52,021 nt of DNA from Myxococcales bacterium UBA1203 (GCA_002309695.1 DBXV01000012.1:105436-157456); one strand, 5' to 3'. Shown: positions 21,501 through 28,559, numbered from the stretch's first letter. Made by a program: numbers and translations. The notes: generated by a model from the sequence alone, not told the origin.

Positions 21501-21856
21501 TTTCATTCGTCTATCGGGCGCAGATGGAGCTGGACCAGAAGAACGACAAGAAGGCCAAGCGGTTTGTGGATACCGCTCTTGGGTTCGCCTCCCGCGAGAG
21601 CAGCGCCTGGTACATGAAGGCCAAATACTGCGCCGCGCAGAAGGATGACCGGTGCGCCCGCGATGCCTGGATAAAGGTTCTCGAACTGGCCCCGAGGCAC
21701 GTGGACGCCGAGATTCAGCTGGCCCGGCTTTCGGCTGCGGCCGGCGACAAGGCTGATGCCATGAGCCGTCTGCGCCGGGTACTGGCCGCCAATCCGCACA
21801 TGGAGCATGTCCGCGCGCAGCTGTTTGAGCTGGAACGCGTGCGTCCGGCCAGATGA
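18521..21856 (+). CDS. Zinc-ribbon, single-pass TPR protein
   Basis: An 1111-aa protein of unknown role. It opens with a zinc ribbon, C5-X2-C8 and C28-X2-C31 (MJ0042-like), followed by about 430 residues of Ala/Pro/Ser-rich linker with scattered Asp/Glu-Phe motifs such as LFDLG and DDLLASFGF. One membrane helix lies at about 475-497, and about 600 residues of TPR units follow, predicted periplasmic. The AGGAG site fits the ATG at 18521. The same layout occurs in the large TPR protein on the opposite strand at 11703-16049, and the two flank a lipoprotein and a radical SAM gene. A scaffold role linking cytoplasm and periplasm is inference. Confidence 0.85.
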   Translation: MLVRCESCGEVHEVEDELAPPSGTWPTCPFCRPTGNAAAGGSAHKKEENVFDLGDRIFGEAIDDDSADADRDKTVTYQLSGLVNGTTLFGQLEEAAKSDAPVDELFGRLDDTAAVQQAEDDEAEAAAESSRPVQAEDIFALFGSPSGASVSEPALEAAADSGRLESAVPPPPPAVPSAPPASAAPVRTPPLGTPLIPDAARLDSMPPLDADALFDGEVLQPAPGAAGLFDLGKMPTLQPGHPVPSAADVPPLASVPGSGPGNAADALADSLFSSSLSAGAAASGMAPPAAPGSAAGAVPPPAAGISPSQDDLLASFGFSEPPSPAHPLESAPPAVVEPPRPSFEPLDASSFGLDDGDAGPSPAGSGSSDAGLTDSGFSSGSASAMPSADFGAPAVDPVAGTAPGASSSSSGQSADFAPGNIPSLELDLGNSGFSISASSDQAAHPAAPAAPRPAKISGPFAPAVARNTSVGKGKIVLFVLLVVLVAVILAAVWNFKGIGFQRVENEPPPAPVSAVIEEALRSRPELIGGAKQSTADELIQQGLSLLQNDTAVAYREARDSFIQALSVAPRRTDAMALYVEATLHVRPGTPYMDSCRALLDLALAESPDASLVHRVNAFLLMREEKEDAALAEADKAVRLALPEEQADALLMQGYVYLHKSAPVALEKIGQALQRNRHLKRAIYYQGLAAENSGDLIRAVKSYDERLAADRRERDSLQALVRVYLKLGRLEDARTALKTYLKAYPDDVSPKLWDAALSLRLEKSNEKAAASLRQLEKTLDRMTTAEKGLFHRLNAERLLGIRDFAGAQAAAAAAIELDERDGAAHYLAMKIGIAQRRTAEAKKHLEGCRRHLQPGLYQEFLGRLALMDGSVDDALTAFHKANEENPLRLTALLAEGILQMKQGNERAAWALHSRILMLDPYSRISEPPSFDEFYEPEKPLLDEARRHLTKPASQSPASQWLYLIYGALAGFHSGDFKGSARALDQVISSEPTSLISFVYRAQMELDQKNDKKAKRFVDTALGFASRESSAWYMKAKYCAAQKDDRCARDAWIKVLELAPRHVDAEIQLARLSAAAGDKADAMSRLRRVLAANPHMEHVRAQLFELERVRPAR

Positions 21857-21998
21857 AGTGGCGGCCGCCGGAAAGAGCCGATGCAAAAAGCCGCTGGAAC
21901 GGGCGAGGCGCTTCCGCCATGGCTGCCCGCCCCCGGCGTCCCCGGGCCAAGACAGAGAGCGCAGACACCGGCGCTTCCCGCCCACCACGGAGAAAACA

Positions 21999-22751
21999 AT
22001 GAGCAGATTTGACCACCGAGAGCCGGTCCCGGCGGCGCCGATTCCCAAGGCCCCCCGCATCATCAAGCGCTATCCGAATCGGAAGCTCTACGACGTGGAG
22101 GAGAGCTGCTACGTCACGCTTGAGGAGATTGCTGACCTGGTTCGGCAGGGTGACGAGGTCCGCGTGTTCGACAATCGGACTCACGAGGACCTGACCTCGG
22201 TGACGCTGGCCCAGATCATCTTCGAGGAAGAGAAGAAGCGTTCGCAGATGCCGCTGGGGCTGCTCCTCTCCATGATTCGGAACCGGGGCGTTCAGCTCGG
22301 CGGGCAGATTGGCGGACAAATTCGCTCGGGCGCGCAGCAGGTGACTTCCCGCGCCGGGGCCATTCGCGAGCGGCTGCGGCCCACGAAAGACAAGGACAGG
22401 GAGAAGGCGGAAGAGGCCGCGTCCGCGCCGGGGATTTCAGAGGAGAACAGGGCTTCTGCTGACGTGCGGAAGAGCGCGGCCCCGCAGGCGCAGGCGACGA
22501 ATGATGCCGCGCCGGCCGATTCAGCCGCAGAGGCAGCGTCAGGGAAGCCGGGGACAGCTGCAAAGGGGAAGAAAGCGCCTCTTGGACAGTTTCAGAAGTC
22601 GCTGGACGACTGGCACAAGGAGCTGGACTCCCGCGTCCACCAGACCATGGAACAGCTGTCGCGCCTCTCCGCTTTCACGACGGAAATGCGGGCGATGGAG
22701 CAGCGAATCCGCGAGCTGGAGGCGCGCCTCGAAGAGCTGGACAACGACTGA
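21999..22751 (+). CDS. phaR: Polyhydroxyalkanoate synthesis regulator, PhaR type
   Basis: A 250-aa protein with the PHA/PHB accumulation regulator DNA-binding domain at about residues 22-85: RIIKRYPNRKLYD, then LEEIADLVRQGDEVRVFDNRT and LTQ-like TLAQIIFEEEK. In known systems PhaR binds DNA and PHA granules and represses phasin genes. The middle is Ala/Glu-rich, and the last about 55 residues form a likely coiled coil, as in other long PhaR-like proteins. The ATG at 21999 has a GGAG site and begins just before the domain; the upstream open frame has no support. There is no PHA synthase gene in the window, although hbd and an enoyl-CoA hydratase occur at 39-41 kb, so the target may differ. Confidence 0.85.
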   Translation: MSRFDHREPVPAAPIPKAPRIIKRYPNRKLYDVEESCYVTLEEIADLVRQGDEVRVFDNRTHEDLTSVTLAQIIFEEEKKRSQMPLGLLLSMIRNRGVQLGGQIGGQIRSGAQQVTSRAGAIRERLRPTKDKDREKAEEAASAPGISEENRASADVRKSAAPQAQATNDAAPADSAAEAASGKPGTAAKGKKAPLGQFQKSLDDWHKELDSRVHQTMEQLSRLSAFTTEMRAMEQRIRELEARLEELDND

Positions 22752-22784
22752 CGCGCGCTTTCTGCGCCTGCGCCGGTCGGCCAT

Positions 22785-23384
22785 TCAGTCGGGTCTGTCG
22801 GGCTTGGCCTTGCCGGCATCGTCGGCGGCCTGACGCTCGGCGTCCATGGCCCGGAAAAGCTCCTGCGCCTCGGCATCGCCTAGGTCCGCGGCCTTGCGGA
22901 GCCAGAACAGGGCCTGGTTCTCGTTCATCTTCACGCCGGTGCCCTTGTAGTAGCAGAGCCCCAGGTCAATCTGAGCGTGGACGTGCCCCTGCTCCGCCGC
23001 CTTGAGAAACCACTCGAAGGCGGCGCGTTCGTCTTTGGGGGTTCCCTCACCCGCCGAAAGACAGACGCCGGCGCTGAACTGAGCCTCGGCGAGTCCCTGC
23101 CCGGCCGCTTTGAGGAACCACTCGAAGGCCTTTGCGTCATCTTTGGGAATGCCCAGACCCATGCGGAGGCAGAAGCCCAGCTGATACTGAGCGCGCGGCA
23201 GCCCCTGCCTGGCAGCCATCTCAAAGAATCGGACGGCCTCCTTTTCATTCCGCTCCGTTCCGATGCCGCCCAGATAGCCCAGCCCCGTGTTGAACTGGGC
23301 CATGGCGTCCCCCGCGGCCGCCTTCTGACTCCACGATTGAAAGAGCAGTTTCTGGAGAAGCGCCGGGTCTGCTTTTCTGGCCAT
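22785..23384 (-). CDS. Sel1-repeat protein
   Basis: A 199-aa protein made mostly of four Sel1-like repeats (about residues 22-165), each with the A-X3-G-X3-L-G-X-G-X-P-K-D/N-X2-KA-X3-F-X2-AA pattern. Sel1 repeats are solenoid protein-interaction modules related to TPRs. No signal peptide is visible, so it is probably cytoplasmic. The ATG at 23384 has a GAGGT site about 5 nt upstream. It lies downstream of proS but is separated from it by a strong terminator, and it converges on the phaR-type gene with a 33-bp gap. Confidence 0.9.
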   Translation of the reverse strand: MARKADPALLQKLLFQSWSQKAAAGDAMAQFNTGLGYLGGIGTERNEKEAVRFFEMAARQGLPRAQYQLGFCLRMGLGIPKDDAKAFEWFLKAAGQGLAEAQFSAGVCLSAGEGTPKDERAAFEWFLKAAEQGHVHAQIDLGLCYYKGTGVKMNENQALFWLRKAADLGDAEAQELFRAMDAERQAADDAGKAKPDRPD

Positions 23385-23439
23385 GAGAACCTCGTCTGTC
23401 TGGGACGTGAAAACGGGACTGCGAAGAAGGGCACGTCAG

Positions 23440-23473
23440 AAAAAAGCGCCGTCCCTGCCATCAGGAACGGCGC
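23440..23473 (-). terminator. Intrinsic terminator of proS
   Basis: The stem GCGCCGT (23446-23452) / ACGGCGC (23467-23473) is followed on the minus strand by T6 (23440-23445). It lies directly downstream of the proS stop and upstream of the Sel1 gene. Confidence 0.85.
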
Positions 23474-23510
23474 CTCGGTTTTCTGAAAAGTCTGCTGTCT
23501 GCTTCCTGAC

Positions 23511-25241
23511 CTATCTGACCGCCTCGGCCACCAGCGCCTTCACCCTGGCGACGGCCTCTTCGATGGTGAGGAGCTCGAAGTCCTTGCTGCCCCGGCGCTT
23601 GAACTCGACCTTGCCCTCCGCGAGGCCCTTCTTGCCCACGGCGATGCGCAGGGGGATGCCGATGAGGTCCGCGTCCTTGAACTTGCTGCCGGCGCGCTCG
23701 TCGCGGTCGTCAAAGAGAACTTCGATGCCCTCTGCCTCCAGCGCCGCCGTCAGCTTTTCGCTCGCGGCCATCACCTCTGCGTCCCTGGCCTGCAGGGCGA
23801 GCACGTTCACGTGGTAGGGCGCAATGGCGAGCGGCCAGTTGATGCCGTCATCGTCGCAGTAGAGCTCGCAGGCACCCACAGCCACGCGCTCCACGCCGAT
23901 GCCGTAGCAGCCCATGATCACGGGCTTTTCCTTGCCGGTCTCGTCGAGGATGTTGGCGCCCATGGCCTCGGAATACTTGGTGCCCAGCTTAAAGATGTGG
24001 CCGACTTCCAGCGCCTTGTAGGTGTCGAGATGCCCGTGCTCGCAGCGGGGGCAGCCCTCGCCGCACTTCACCGTGCGCAGGTCGGCCCACTGAGGCTGAA
24101 AATCGCGGCCCGGCGTCACGCCTCTCAGGTGGAATTCGTGCTCGTTCGCACCCGTGACCATGTTGCTGCGGCCCTTGAGCGAGAGGTCGGCGAAGATGCG
24201 GCCCTTGAAGGCGGGCACGTCGTTCATTCCCACAGCGCCCAGAGAGCCAGCGGGCGCGCCCATCCATTCGACGATTTCCTCAGCGCGCGCGGGGCGGACT
24301 TCACTCGCGCCAACGGCGTCCGCGAGCTTCACCTCGTTCAGCTCATGGTCGCCGCGCAGGAGCGCCAGCACGGGCCTGCTGTCAGCCACATAGACGAGCG
24401 TCTTGATTTGCCTCTCTGCGGCCACGCCGAAGGGCTCGCGGGTCAGGTCTTCGATGCTGCGTACGCCGGGCGTGGCGAATTTCTCGGGTTTGTCGGGCCC
24501 GGGCGCGTCCTCAATGGGATCAATCCGGCTCGTGGCCTTCTCTGTGTTGGCCGCGTAGCCGCACTTGTCGCACGAGGCGATGAGGTCTTCGCCCGCGTCC
24601 GTTCGCACCATGAACTCGACCGACGAGGAGCCTCCCATCGAGCCGGAGCTCGCCTCGACCTCGACGAACTTGAGGCCGCATTTGGAATAGATTCGCTCAT
24701 ATGCGGCGCGGTGTGCCTCGAAGCTCTTGTCCAGCCCCTCCCACGTCGAGTCGAACGAGTAGCTGTCCTTCATCGTGAACTGGCGGACGCGGAGCAGGCC
24801 CGACTTGGGGCGCGGCTCGTCTCTGAACTTCGTCTGAATCTGGTACCAGAACTGAGGGAGCTGCCGGTAGCTGCGCAGCTCAGCGCGGGCGATGGCTGTG
24901 AAAATCTCCTCGTGGGTCATGCCCAGGCAGAGCTCGGCGCCCTTGCGGTCGCGGATGCGGAACATGTTCTGTCCCATCACGTCCCAGCGGCCCGACTCCG
25001 TCCACAGCTCCTTGGGCAGAAGCGCTGGCTGGAGAAATTCCTGGCCGCCAATCGCGTCCATCTCGCGGCGGATGATGGCCTCGATCTTCGTTACCACCCG
25101 GCGCAGCAGCGGCAGGTAGCTGTAAATGCCGGCACCCAGCTGGCGCATGTAGCCGGCGCGAAGCAGGAGCTTGTGGCTTTTGACCTCGGCGTCTGAGGGA
25201 ATTTCTTTCAGCGTGGGCAGAAACAGCTTCGACGAGCGCAT
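23511..25241 (-). CDS. proS: Prolyl-tRNA synthetase (bacterial type with INS domain)
   Basis: ProRS charges tRNA-Pro. The 576-aa protein has the class II core split by an insertion (editing, INS/YbaK-like) domain at about 230-395, where the DEL block of the editing site corresponds to the GDHELNEVKLADAVG region. Motif 2 (RDEPRPKSGLLRVRQFTMKDSYSFD) and motif 3 (GCYGIGVERVAVGACE) are intact, and the C-terminal anticodon domain is complete. Length is normal for the prokaryote-like ProRS. The ATG has an AGGAG site. The gene is followed by a terminator, and a separate terminator (25311-25349) lies upstream of it, so it probably has its own promoter in between. Confidence 0.97.
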   Translation of the reverse strand: MRSSKLFLPTLKEIPSDAEVKSHKLLLRAGYMRQLGAGIYSYLPLLRRVVTKIEAIIRREMDAIGGQEFLQPALLPKELWTESGRWDVMGQNMFRIRDRKGAELCLGMTHEEIFTAIARAELRSYRQLPQFWYQIQTKFRDEPRPKSGLLRVRQFTMKDSYSFDSTWEGLDKSFEAHRAAYERIYSKCGLKFVEVEASSGSMGGSSSVEFMVRTDAGEDLIASCDKCGYAANTEKATSRIDPIEDAPGPDKPEKFATPGVRSIEDLTREPFGVAAERQIKTLVYVADSRPVLALLRGDHELNEVKLADAVGASEVRPARAEEIVEWMGAPAGSLGAVGMNDVPAFKGRIFADLSLKGRSNMVTGANEHEFHLRGVTPGRDFQPQWADLRTVKCGEGCPRCEHGHLDTYKALEVGHIFKLGTKYSEAMGANILDETGKEKPVIMGCYGIGVERVAVGACELYCDDDGINWPLAIAPYHVNVLALQARDAEVMAASEKLTAALEAEGIEVLFDDRDERAGSKFKDADLIGIPLRIAVGKKGLAEGKVEFKRRGSKDFELLTIEEAVARVKALVAEAVR

Positions 25242-25310
25242 CAGAGAGCTCCTGTTCCCGCCGTCAGCGCGGGGCTGCTGAGCGGCCTAGCGGGCGGCAG
25301 TTTGGAAGGG

Positions 25311-25349
25311 AAAAACAAAAAGACCGGCAGCGGACATCCAGTGCCGGTC
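25311..25349 (-). terminator. Strong terminator between the candidate RNA and proS
   Basis: A perfect 8-bp stem (25322-25329 / 25342-25349), a 12-nt loop and an 11-nt T-rich tract on the minus strand. No protein gene on that strand ends just before it, so it must end a non-coding or leader transcript. Confidence 0.8.
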
Positions 25350-25470
25350 GAAAATGGCGCGCGGCCTTACTTCCGGGCTCCCCGTGCGGGCAAGAGCGCA
25401 ATTCCCGCGCGGTTCGCTGCGGTTCCCAAAGGTGAAGAGGCGTCCGGAACGCAGATCAGGAATCATTTTG
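25311..25470 (-). ncRNA. Candidate structured RNA with intrinsic terminator upstream of proS
   Basis: The minus strand of this gene-free region can fold into two bulged hairpins. One pairs 25446-25453 with 25418-25426 (8 bp, one bulge); the other pairs 25402-25408 with 25386-25393 (7 bp, one bulge). A strong intrinsic terminator follows: GACCGGCA (25322-25329) / TGCCGGTC (25342-25349), then TTTTTGTTTTT on the minus strand. It is 70 nt upstream of the proS start. It could be an independent small RNA (6S RNA is one possibility by size) or a proS leader. I cannot match it to a family, and the 5' end is a guess. Confidence 0.4.
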
Positions 25471-25474
25471 ATTC
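25460..25474. promoter_or_regulatory. Inverted repeat in the proS-atpZ divergent region
   Basis: A perfect inverted repeat GAATCA-TTT-TGATTC, AT-rich in a GC-rich setting, lies just before a TTGCGG element on the + strand and near the presumed 5' end of the minus-strand RNA. It could be an operator for a dimeric regulator. Confidence 0.4.
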
Positions 25475-25475
25475 G

Positions 25476-25504
25476 TTGCGGCACCCTCGTCCCGATGCTA
25501 GGGC
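25476..25504 (+). promoter_or_regulatory. Candidate promoter of the F0 ATP synthase operon
   Basis: TTGCGG (25476-25481), a 17-bp spacer ending in TGC, then TAGGGC (25499-25504), i.e. an extended -10 of the form TGCTAG. A very similar arrangement lies upstream of the SRP RNA (TTGCGC at 41016, TGCTAG at 41035). Transcription would start about 35 nt before the atpZ ATG. Confidence 0.4.
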
Positions 25505-25544
25505 GCGCCGCTTTTCGGTGAGGGGGACAGCGGCGGCGAAGACC

Positions 25545-25898
25545 ATGCGCAATCATCCTGTCCCGGAGCCTGTGCCGGCGGACGGACCGGTGAATCTCCG
25601 ACAGAGGCGAAAGCATCAGACAGACAGGGGAATGCTGGCCGCGGTTCTGACGATGGACGCCTGCACTCTGGGCGCCTGCGGCGTTGGCTGGCTTCTGGAT
25701 CAGAAGTTCGGGACGTTTCCTGTCTGCCTTGCGGGACTGGGAGCGCTCTCTGTTCTCGCGGGGCTGGCCGCGGTCCTGAAAATCGCGGTGCGGGATGAGG
25801 CCCGGGAAGCCGCGGATGGCCATTCGGCAGATTCATCAGACGGCGGCGCGCACTTCCCTCCGGCTGGAGCCGAAGAAGGTTCGTTCGGACATGACTGA
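25545..25898 (+). CDS. atpZ: AtpZ/AtpI-family ATP synthase accessory protein
   Basis: A 117-aa small membrane protein with two hydrophobic helices at about 30-50 and 57-80. They are separated by a WLLDQKFGTFP turn, typical of AtpZ/AtpI-like (N-ATPase AtpR neighbourhood) proteins that precede F0 genes and help assemble the c-ring or transport magnesium. The tail is hydrophilic and dispensable-looking. The ATG at 25545 was chosen as the first Met before the conserved part; the open frame upstream is in the promoter region. The ribosome site is weak. Its stop overlaps the start of the next gene by 8 bp, as expected for an atp operon. Confidence 0.7.
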   Translation: MRNHPVPEPVPADGPVNLRQRRKHQTDRGMLAAVLTMDACTLGACGVGWLLDQKFGTFPVCLAGLGALSVLAGLAAVLKIAVRDEAREAADGHSADSSDGGAHFPPAGAEEGSFGHD

Positions 25899-26376
25899 CT
25901 CACCTGAAGCACAGACCGCGGCTGTTCGCGGGTTCGTTCTCCGCAGCGCGGTGCTTGGCGCCGTGTCTCTGGCCGCCATTCCGGTGACAGCTCTGTGGCT
26001 GTCCCTCGATGCCCGACCTCTTGTCTGCGGCGCTTCGGGGACTCTGGCCGCCGCGGCTGTCTGCGCTTTTTTGGCGGTGCGCGCCGTTCAGGGACGGCTG
26101 GCCGGCGCCCGTGAAAGCCAGCCCCTCATCGCTGTCGCCGCCGGGGCACTGGTCCGCATGTTGTGTCTGGGAGTGTCGCTCGCCGCGGCCGCCGCTATTG
26201 GCAGCGCGAATGTCCTGACTTGCGGAATTTTCTTCCTTGCCCTTTTCCCGGTTTTCAGAGCGAGCGAGGCCGTTTTTTTACACAAGGCCCTGGCTGCCGC
26301 GCCCTCTGCGGCGTCTCCGGCCATCGCTTCCCCCGACCCTGAAACAGAAACGCCTTTGCAGGAGTCCAGGCCATGA
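25891..26376 (+). CDS. atpI: AtpI-like ATP synthase subunit I
   Basis: A 161-aa membrane protein with four hydrophobic segments at about 15-35, 42-62, 78-98 and 105-125 and a disordered Pro/Ala tail. Its size, topology and place immediately before atpB identify it as an ATP synthase I chain family protein (AtpI), thought to assist c-ring assembly. The primary sequence is weakly conserved in this family, so context carries much of the call. The ATG at 25891 lies within the end of atpZ. The TGA overlaps the atpB ATG (ATGA), indicating coupling. Confidence 0.65.
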   Translation: MTDSPEAQTAAVRGFVLRSAVLGAVSLAAIPVTALWLSLDARPLVCGASGTLAAAAVCAFLAVRAVQGRLAGARESQPLIAVAAGALVRMLCLGVSLAAAAAIGSANVLTCGIFFLALFPVFRASEAVFLHKALAAAPSAASPAIASPDPETETPLQESRP

Positions 26377-27419
26377 GGCGCCTTTCACTGACATGCTGTG
26401 CCACGCTTTTCCTGATGACCGCTGTTCTGGCGGCGGTGCCCGGGATTGCTCATGCGGCCGACGCCGATACGCCTCCGACCTGCGAGGCCGTTCTGGCTGC
26501 GGGCCACGAGGGCGGCCATGAAGGCGCGGAGGCCAGCGACGTGATTCTTCACCACGTGGGCAACGACAGCCTGATTACATTCGAGAGCCCTTTGCCCACG
26601 GACGACGGCGTGGCGCCCGGCAGCTTCAGCATCGACTTCCGCAAAATTCTCTGCGGCACCTTCGGCTGGAACGGCGTGGTCAGCGCGGGGAGCGTCAGCA
26701 TCGATCTGACGCCGACGAAGCACACCTTCTGGCTGTGGATTGGCGCGCTGGCCGTGATTCTGCTGTTCCTGATTGGACGCCCGCCTAAAAAAGGCGACTG
26801 GGTCCCCCGGGGCCTCTACAGCGTGCTGGAGATGATGGTTCTGTTCGTCCGGGACGACATCGCCCGCGAAAACATCCCCGACCGCGAGGCGGCGGACCGC
26901 TACACGCCCTATCTGCTGACGGCGTTCTTCTTCATCCTGACGATGAACCTGCTGGGGCTCATTCCGTGGTGCGCCAGTGCCACGGCCAACGTCAGCGTCA
27001 CCCTCGCCCTGGCCTTCTTCACGTTCTGTCTGACTCAGGCGGCGACCATGCGGGCGACCGGGTTCATCGGTTACTTCAAGCACCTGACGGGCGGCGTTCA
27101 CTGGGCTCTGTGGCCCATCATGGTCCCGGTCGAAGTCCTGGGCCTGTTCACCAAGCCCTTCGCTCTGACGATTCGACTTTTCGCCAACATGGTCGCGGGC
27201 CACATCGTCATCTACTTCCTGCTGGGCCTGATTTTTCTGCTGAAGACCTTGGCGGTGGCGCCCGTCTCCATCGCCTTTGCCGCCGCCATCTATCTTCTGG
27301 AGATTTTCGTGGCCTTCCTGCAGGCGTTCATCTTCACGCTGCTCAGCGCCATCTTCATTGGTCTGGGCGCCGCCTCGGGTCATCACGAAGACGCCGAATC
27401 CAAAGGCGACGCGCACTGA
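26373..27419 (+). CDS. atpB: ATP synthase F0 subunit a
   Basis: Subunit a forms the proton half-channels against the c-ring. The 348-aa protein has five to six membrane helices. The family's essential arginine is R268 in the helix ALTIRLFANMVAGH, and the last helix block ends in LLSAIFIGLG. Unusually it begins with a cleavable-looking signal peptide (about residues 1-28, ending AHA) and a His/Glu/Asp-rich segment before the first membrane helix, so the N-terminus is probably periplasmic. Signal peptides on subunit a are known in Bacteroidetes and some other phyla. The start overlaps the atpI stop by 4 bp. Confidence 0.95.
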   Translation: MRRLSLTCCATLFLMTAVLAAVPGIAHAADADTPPTCEAVLAAGHEGGHEGAEASDVILHHVGNDSLITFESPLPTDDGVAPGSFSIDFRKILCGTFGWNGVVSAGSVSIDLTPTKHTFWLWIGALAVILLFLIGRPPKKGDWVPRGLYSVLEMMVLFVRDDIARENIPDREAADRYTPYLLTAFFFILTMNLLGLIPWCASATANVSVTLALAFFTFCLTQAATMRATGFIGYFKHLTGGVHWALWPIMVPVEVLGLFTKPFALTIRLFANMVAGHIVIYFLLGLIFLLKTLAVAPVSIAFAAAIYLLEIFVAFLQAFIFTLLSAIFIGLGAASGHHEDAESKGDAH

Positions 27420-27557
27420 CGGCGGTCGCAGCCTGGTTCCTTTGCTTTCCCAAACTCCCCCGCCCCTCCGGCAAACGGTTCATCCCCGTCGGCGGGGCGG
27501 ATTCCGTTTCATCCTGCTTCCCCAGAGGCTCGTCCCCTGGGCCATGAGGTCACGACA

Positions 27558-27848
27558 ATGATGGATCCCACGACGCTTCTTTCTCTGGTGACGGCCGCCG
27601 CTGAAGAGGCCGCTTCTACCGGCAACTACTCCCTGGCCTATCTGGCCGCCGGCATTGGCGCCGGCCTGGTGGTGATTGGCGCCGGCGCCGGCATCGGCAA
27701 GCTGGCCAGCTCCGCCATGGACGGCACCGCCCGTCAGCCCAGCGCGGCAGGCGCGATCCGCACCACGGCCATCATCCTCTCGGCGCTGATTGAGGGCGTC
27801 GCCCTCTTCGGAGAGGTCATCTGCATTCTGCTGGCTGTCAAAAAGTGA
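27558..27848 (+). CDS. atpE: ATP synthase F0 subunit c
   Basis: A 96-aa c-ring subunit with two helices joined by the polar ARQP loop (58-61). The ion-binding carboxylate is E79 in ALIEG. The glutamine and serine that mark sodium-binding c subunits are absent: the first-helix position is I46, and G80 follows E79. Proton use is therefore likely. A second acidic residue, E86, lies seven residues later in the same helix. A glycine-rich first helix (GAGAGIG) is normal. The gene has a GAGGT site and is 138 bp after atpB, wider than other gaps in the operon. A stem-loop follows it. Confidence 0.95.
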   Translation: MMDPTTLLSLVTAAAEEAASTGNYSLAYLAAGIGAGLVVIGAGAGIGKLASSAMDGTARQPSAAGAIRTTAIILSALIEGVALFGEVICILLAVKK

Positions 27849-27860
27849 TTGGCATCACCG

Positions 27861-27887
27861 AGGCGGGACGTTTTCAGCATCCCGCCT
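27861..27887 (+). promoter_or_regulatory. Stem-loop between atpE and atpF
   Basis: A perfect 8-bp stem AGGCGGGA (27861-27868) / TCCCGCCT (27880-27887) with an 11-nt loop lies 12 nt after the atpE stop. There is no T tract, so it is more likely an mRNA-stabilising or processing element than a terminator. It may help raise c-subunit output relative to other subunits. Confidence 0.5.
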
Positions 27888-28010
27888 TCGCCTCCGCCGC
27901 TTTTGGGGGTTCCCGACGGAATCCCTGTTTGCCTGACGCCCGCGCGGTTTCTTCAGGTCACCGAATGGCCACCGCGCCGGGCGCTCTTCTTTGAATGAAG
28001 AGGCTTGCAG

Positions 28011-28559
28011 ATGAATCTCTCTCTCTCTCCAGTTTTGTTCGGCGCCGGCCTCATCGACGTGAATCCGGGCCTGACGCTGTGGACTCTGGTGACGTTCCTC
28101 ATCGTCGCTTTCATCCTCCGAAAGGCGGCATGGGGGCCGATGATGTCGTTCATTCACGACCGGGAAAAAGCCATCGAGGACTCCATCGAGGCGGCAAAGC
28201 GGGAGCGTGAGGAGGCCCAGCGGCTGGTGGAGGCGCAGAAGGCCGAAGTCACGCGGGTGCAGCAGGAGATGGCCGAGCAGTCGAAGCGCAACGCCATTGA
28301 GATGGACCGCATGCGCGACGAGATGCTCAAGCGCAGCCGTCAGGAATCGGAAGAGCTTCTGGCCGCGGCCCGCAGGACCATCGCCAGTGAGATGGAAGTC
28401 GCCCGAAGCGAGATTCGTCAGGAAGCGGTGGAAATCGCCCTCGCTGCGGCCGAGCACCTGATGAAGTCCAGCGCCAGTCGGGAGGAGCAGCGGCGGCTCG
28501 TCACCGACTTCATCAGCCATCTGGATGACGGCAGGCAGCCGCCGCGTCCGACGGCGTAA
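28011..28559 (+). CDS. atpF: ATP synthase F0 subunit b
   Basis: A 182-aa stator subunit: one N-terminal membrane helix (about 17-37, LTLWTLVTFLIVAFILRKAAW), then a long charged coiled coil that dimerises and reaches F1. The block WGPMMSFIHDREKAI is typical of b subunits. The ATG at 28011 is preferred because a GAAGAGG site ends 7 nt upstream; a TTG six bases earlier is also in frame. It is the last gene of the F0 operon, with a terminator at 28625-28659. The delta subunit gene (atpH), which usually follows, is not here. Confidence 0.93.
   Translation: MNLSLSPVLFGAGLIDVNPGLTLWTLVTFLIVAFILRKAAWGPMMSFIHDREKAIEDSIEAAKREREEAQRLVEAQKAEVTRVQQEMAEQSKRNAIEMDRMRDEMLKRSRQESEELLAAARRTIASEMEVARSEIRQEAVEIALAAAEHLMKSSASREEQRRLVTDFISHLDDGRQPPRPTA

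Noticed and set aside
25287..25823. 178-codon minus-strand frame in the proS-atpZ region
   Set aside because: It overlaps atpZ on the other strand, shows no conserved protein features and contains the terminator and hairpins described as RNA.
27558..27848. Sodium-driven ATP synthase
   Set aside because: The c subunit lacks the sodium-site Gln and Ser; I46 and G80 occupy the corresponding positions.
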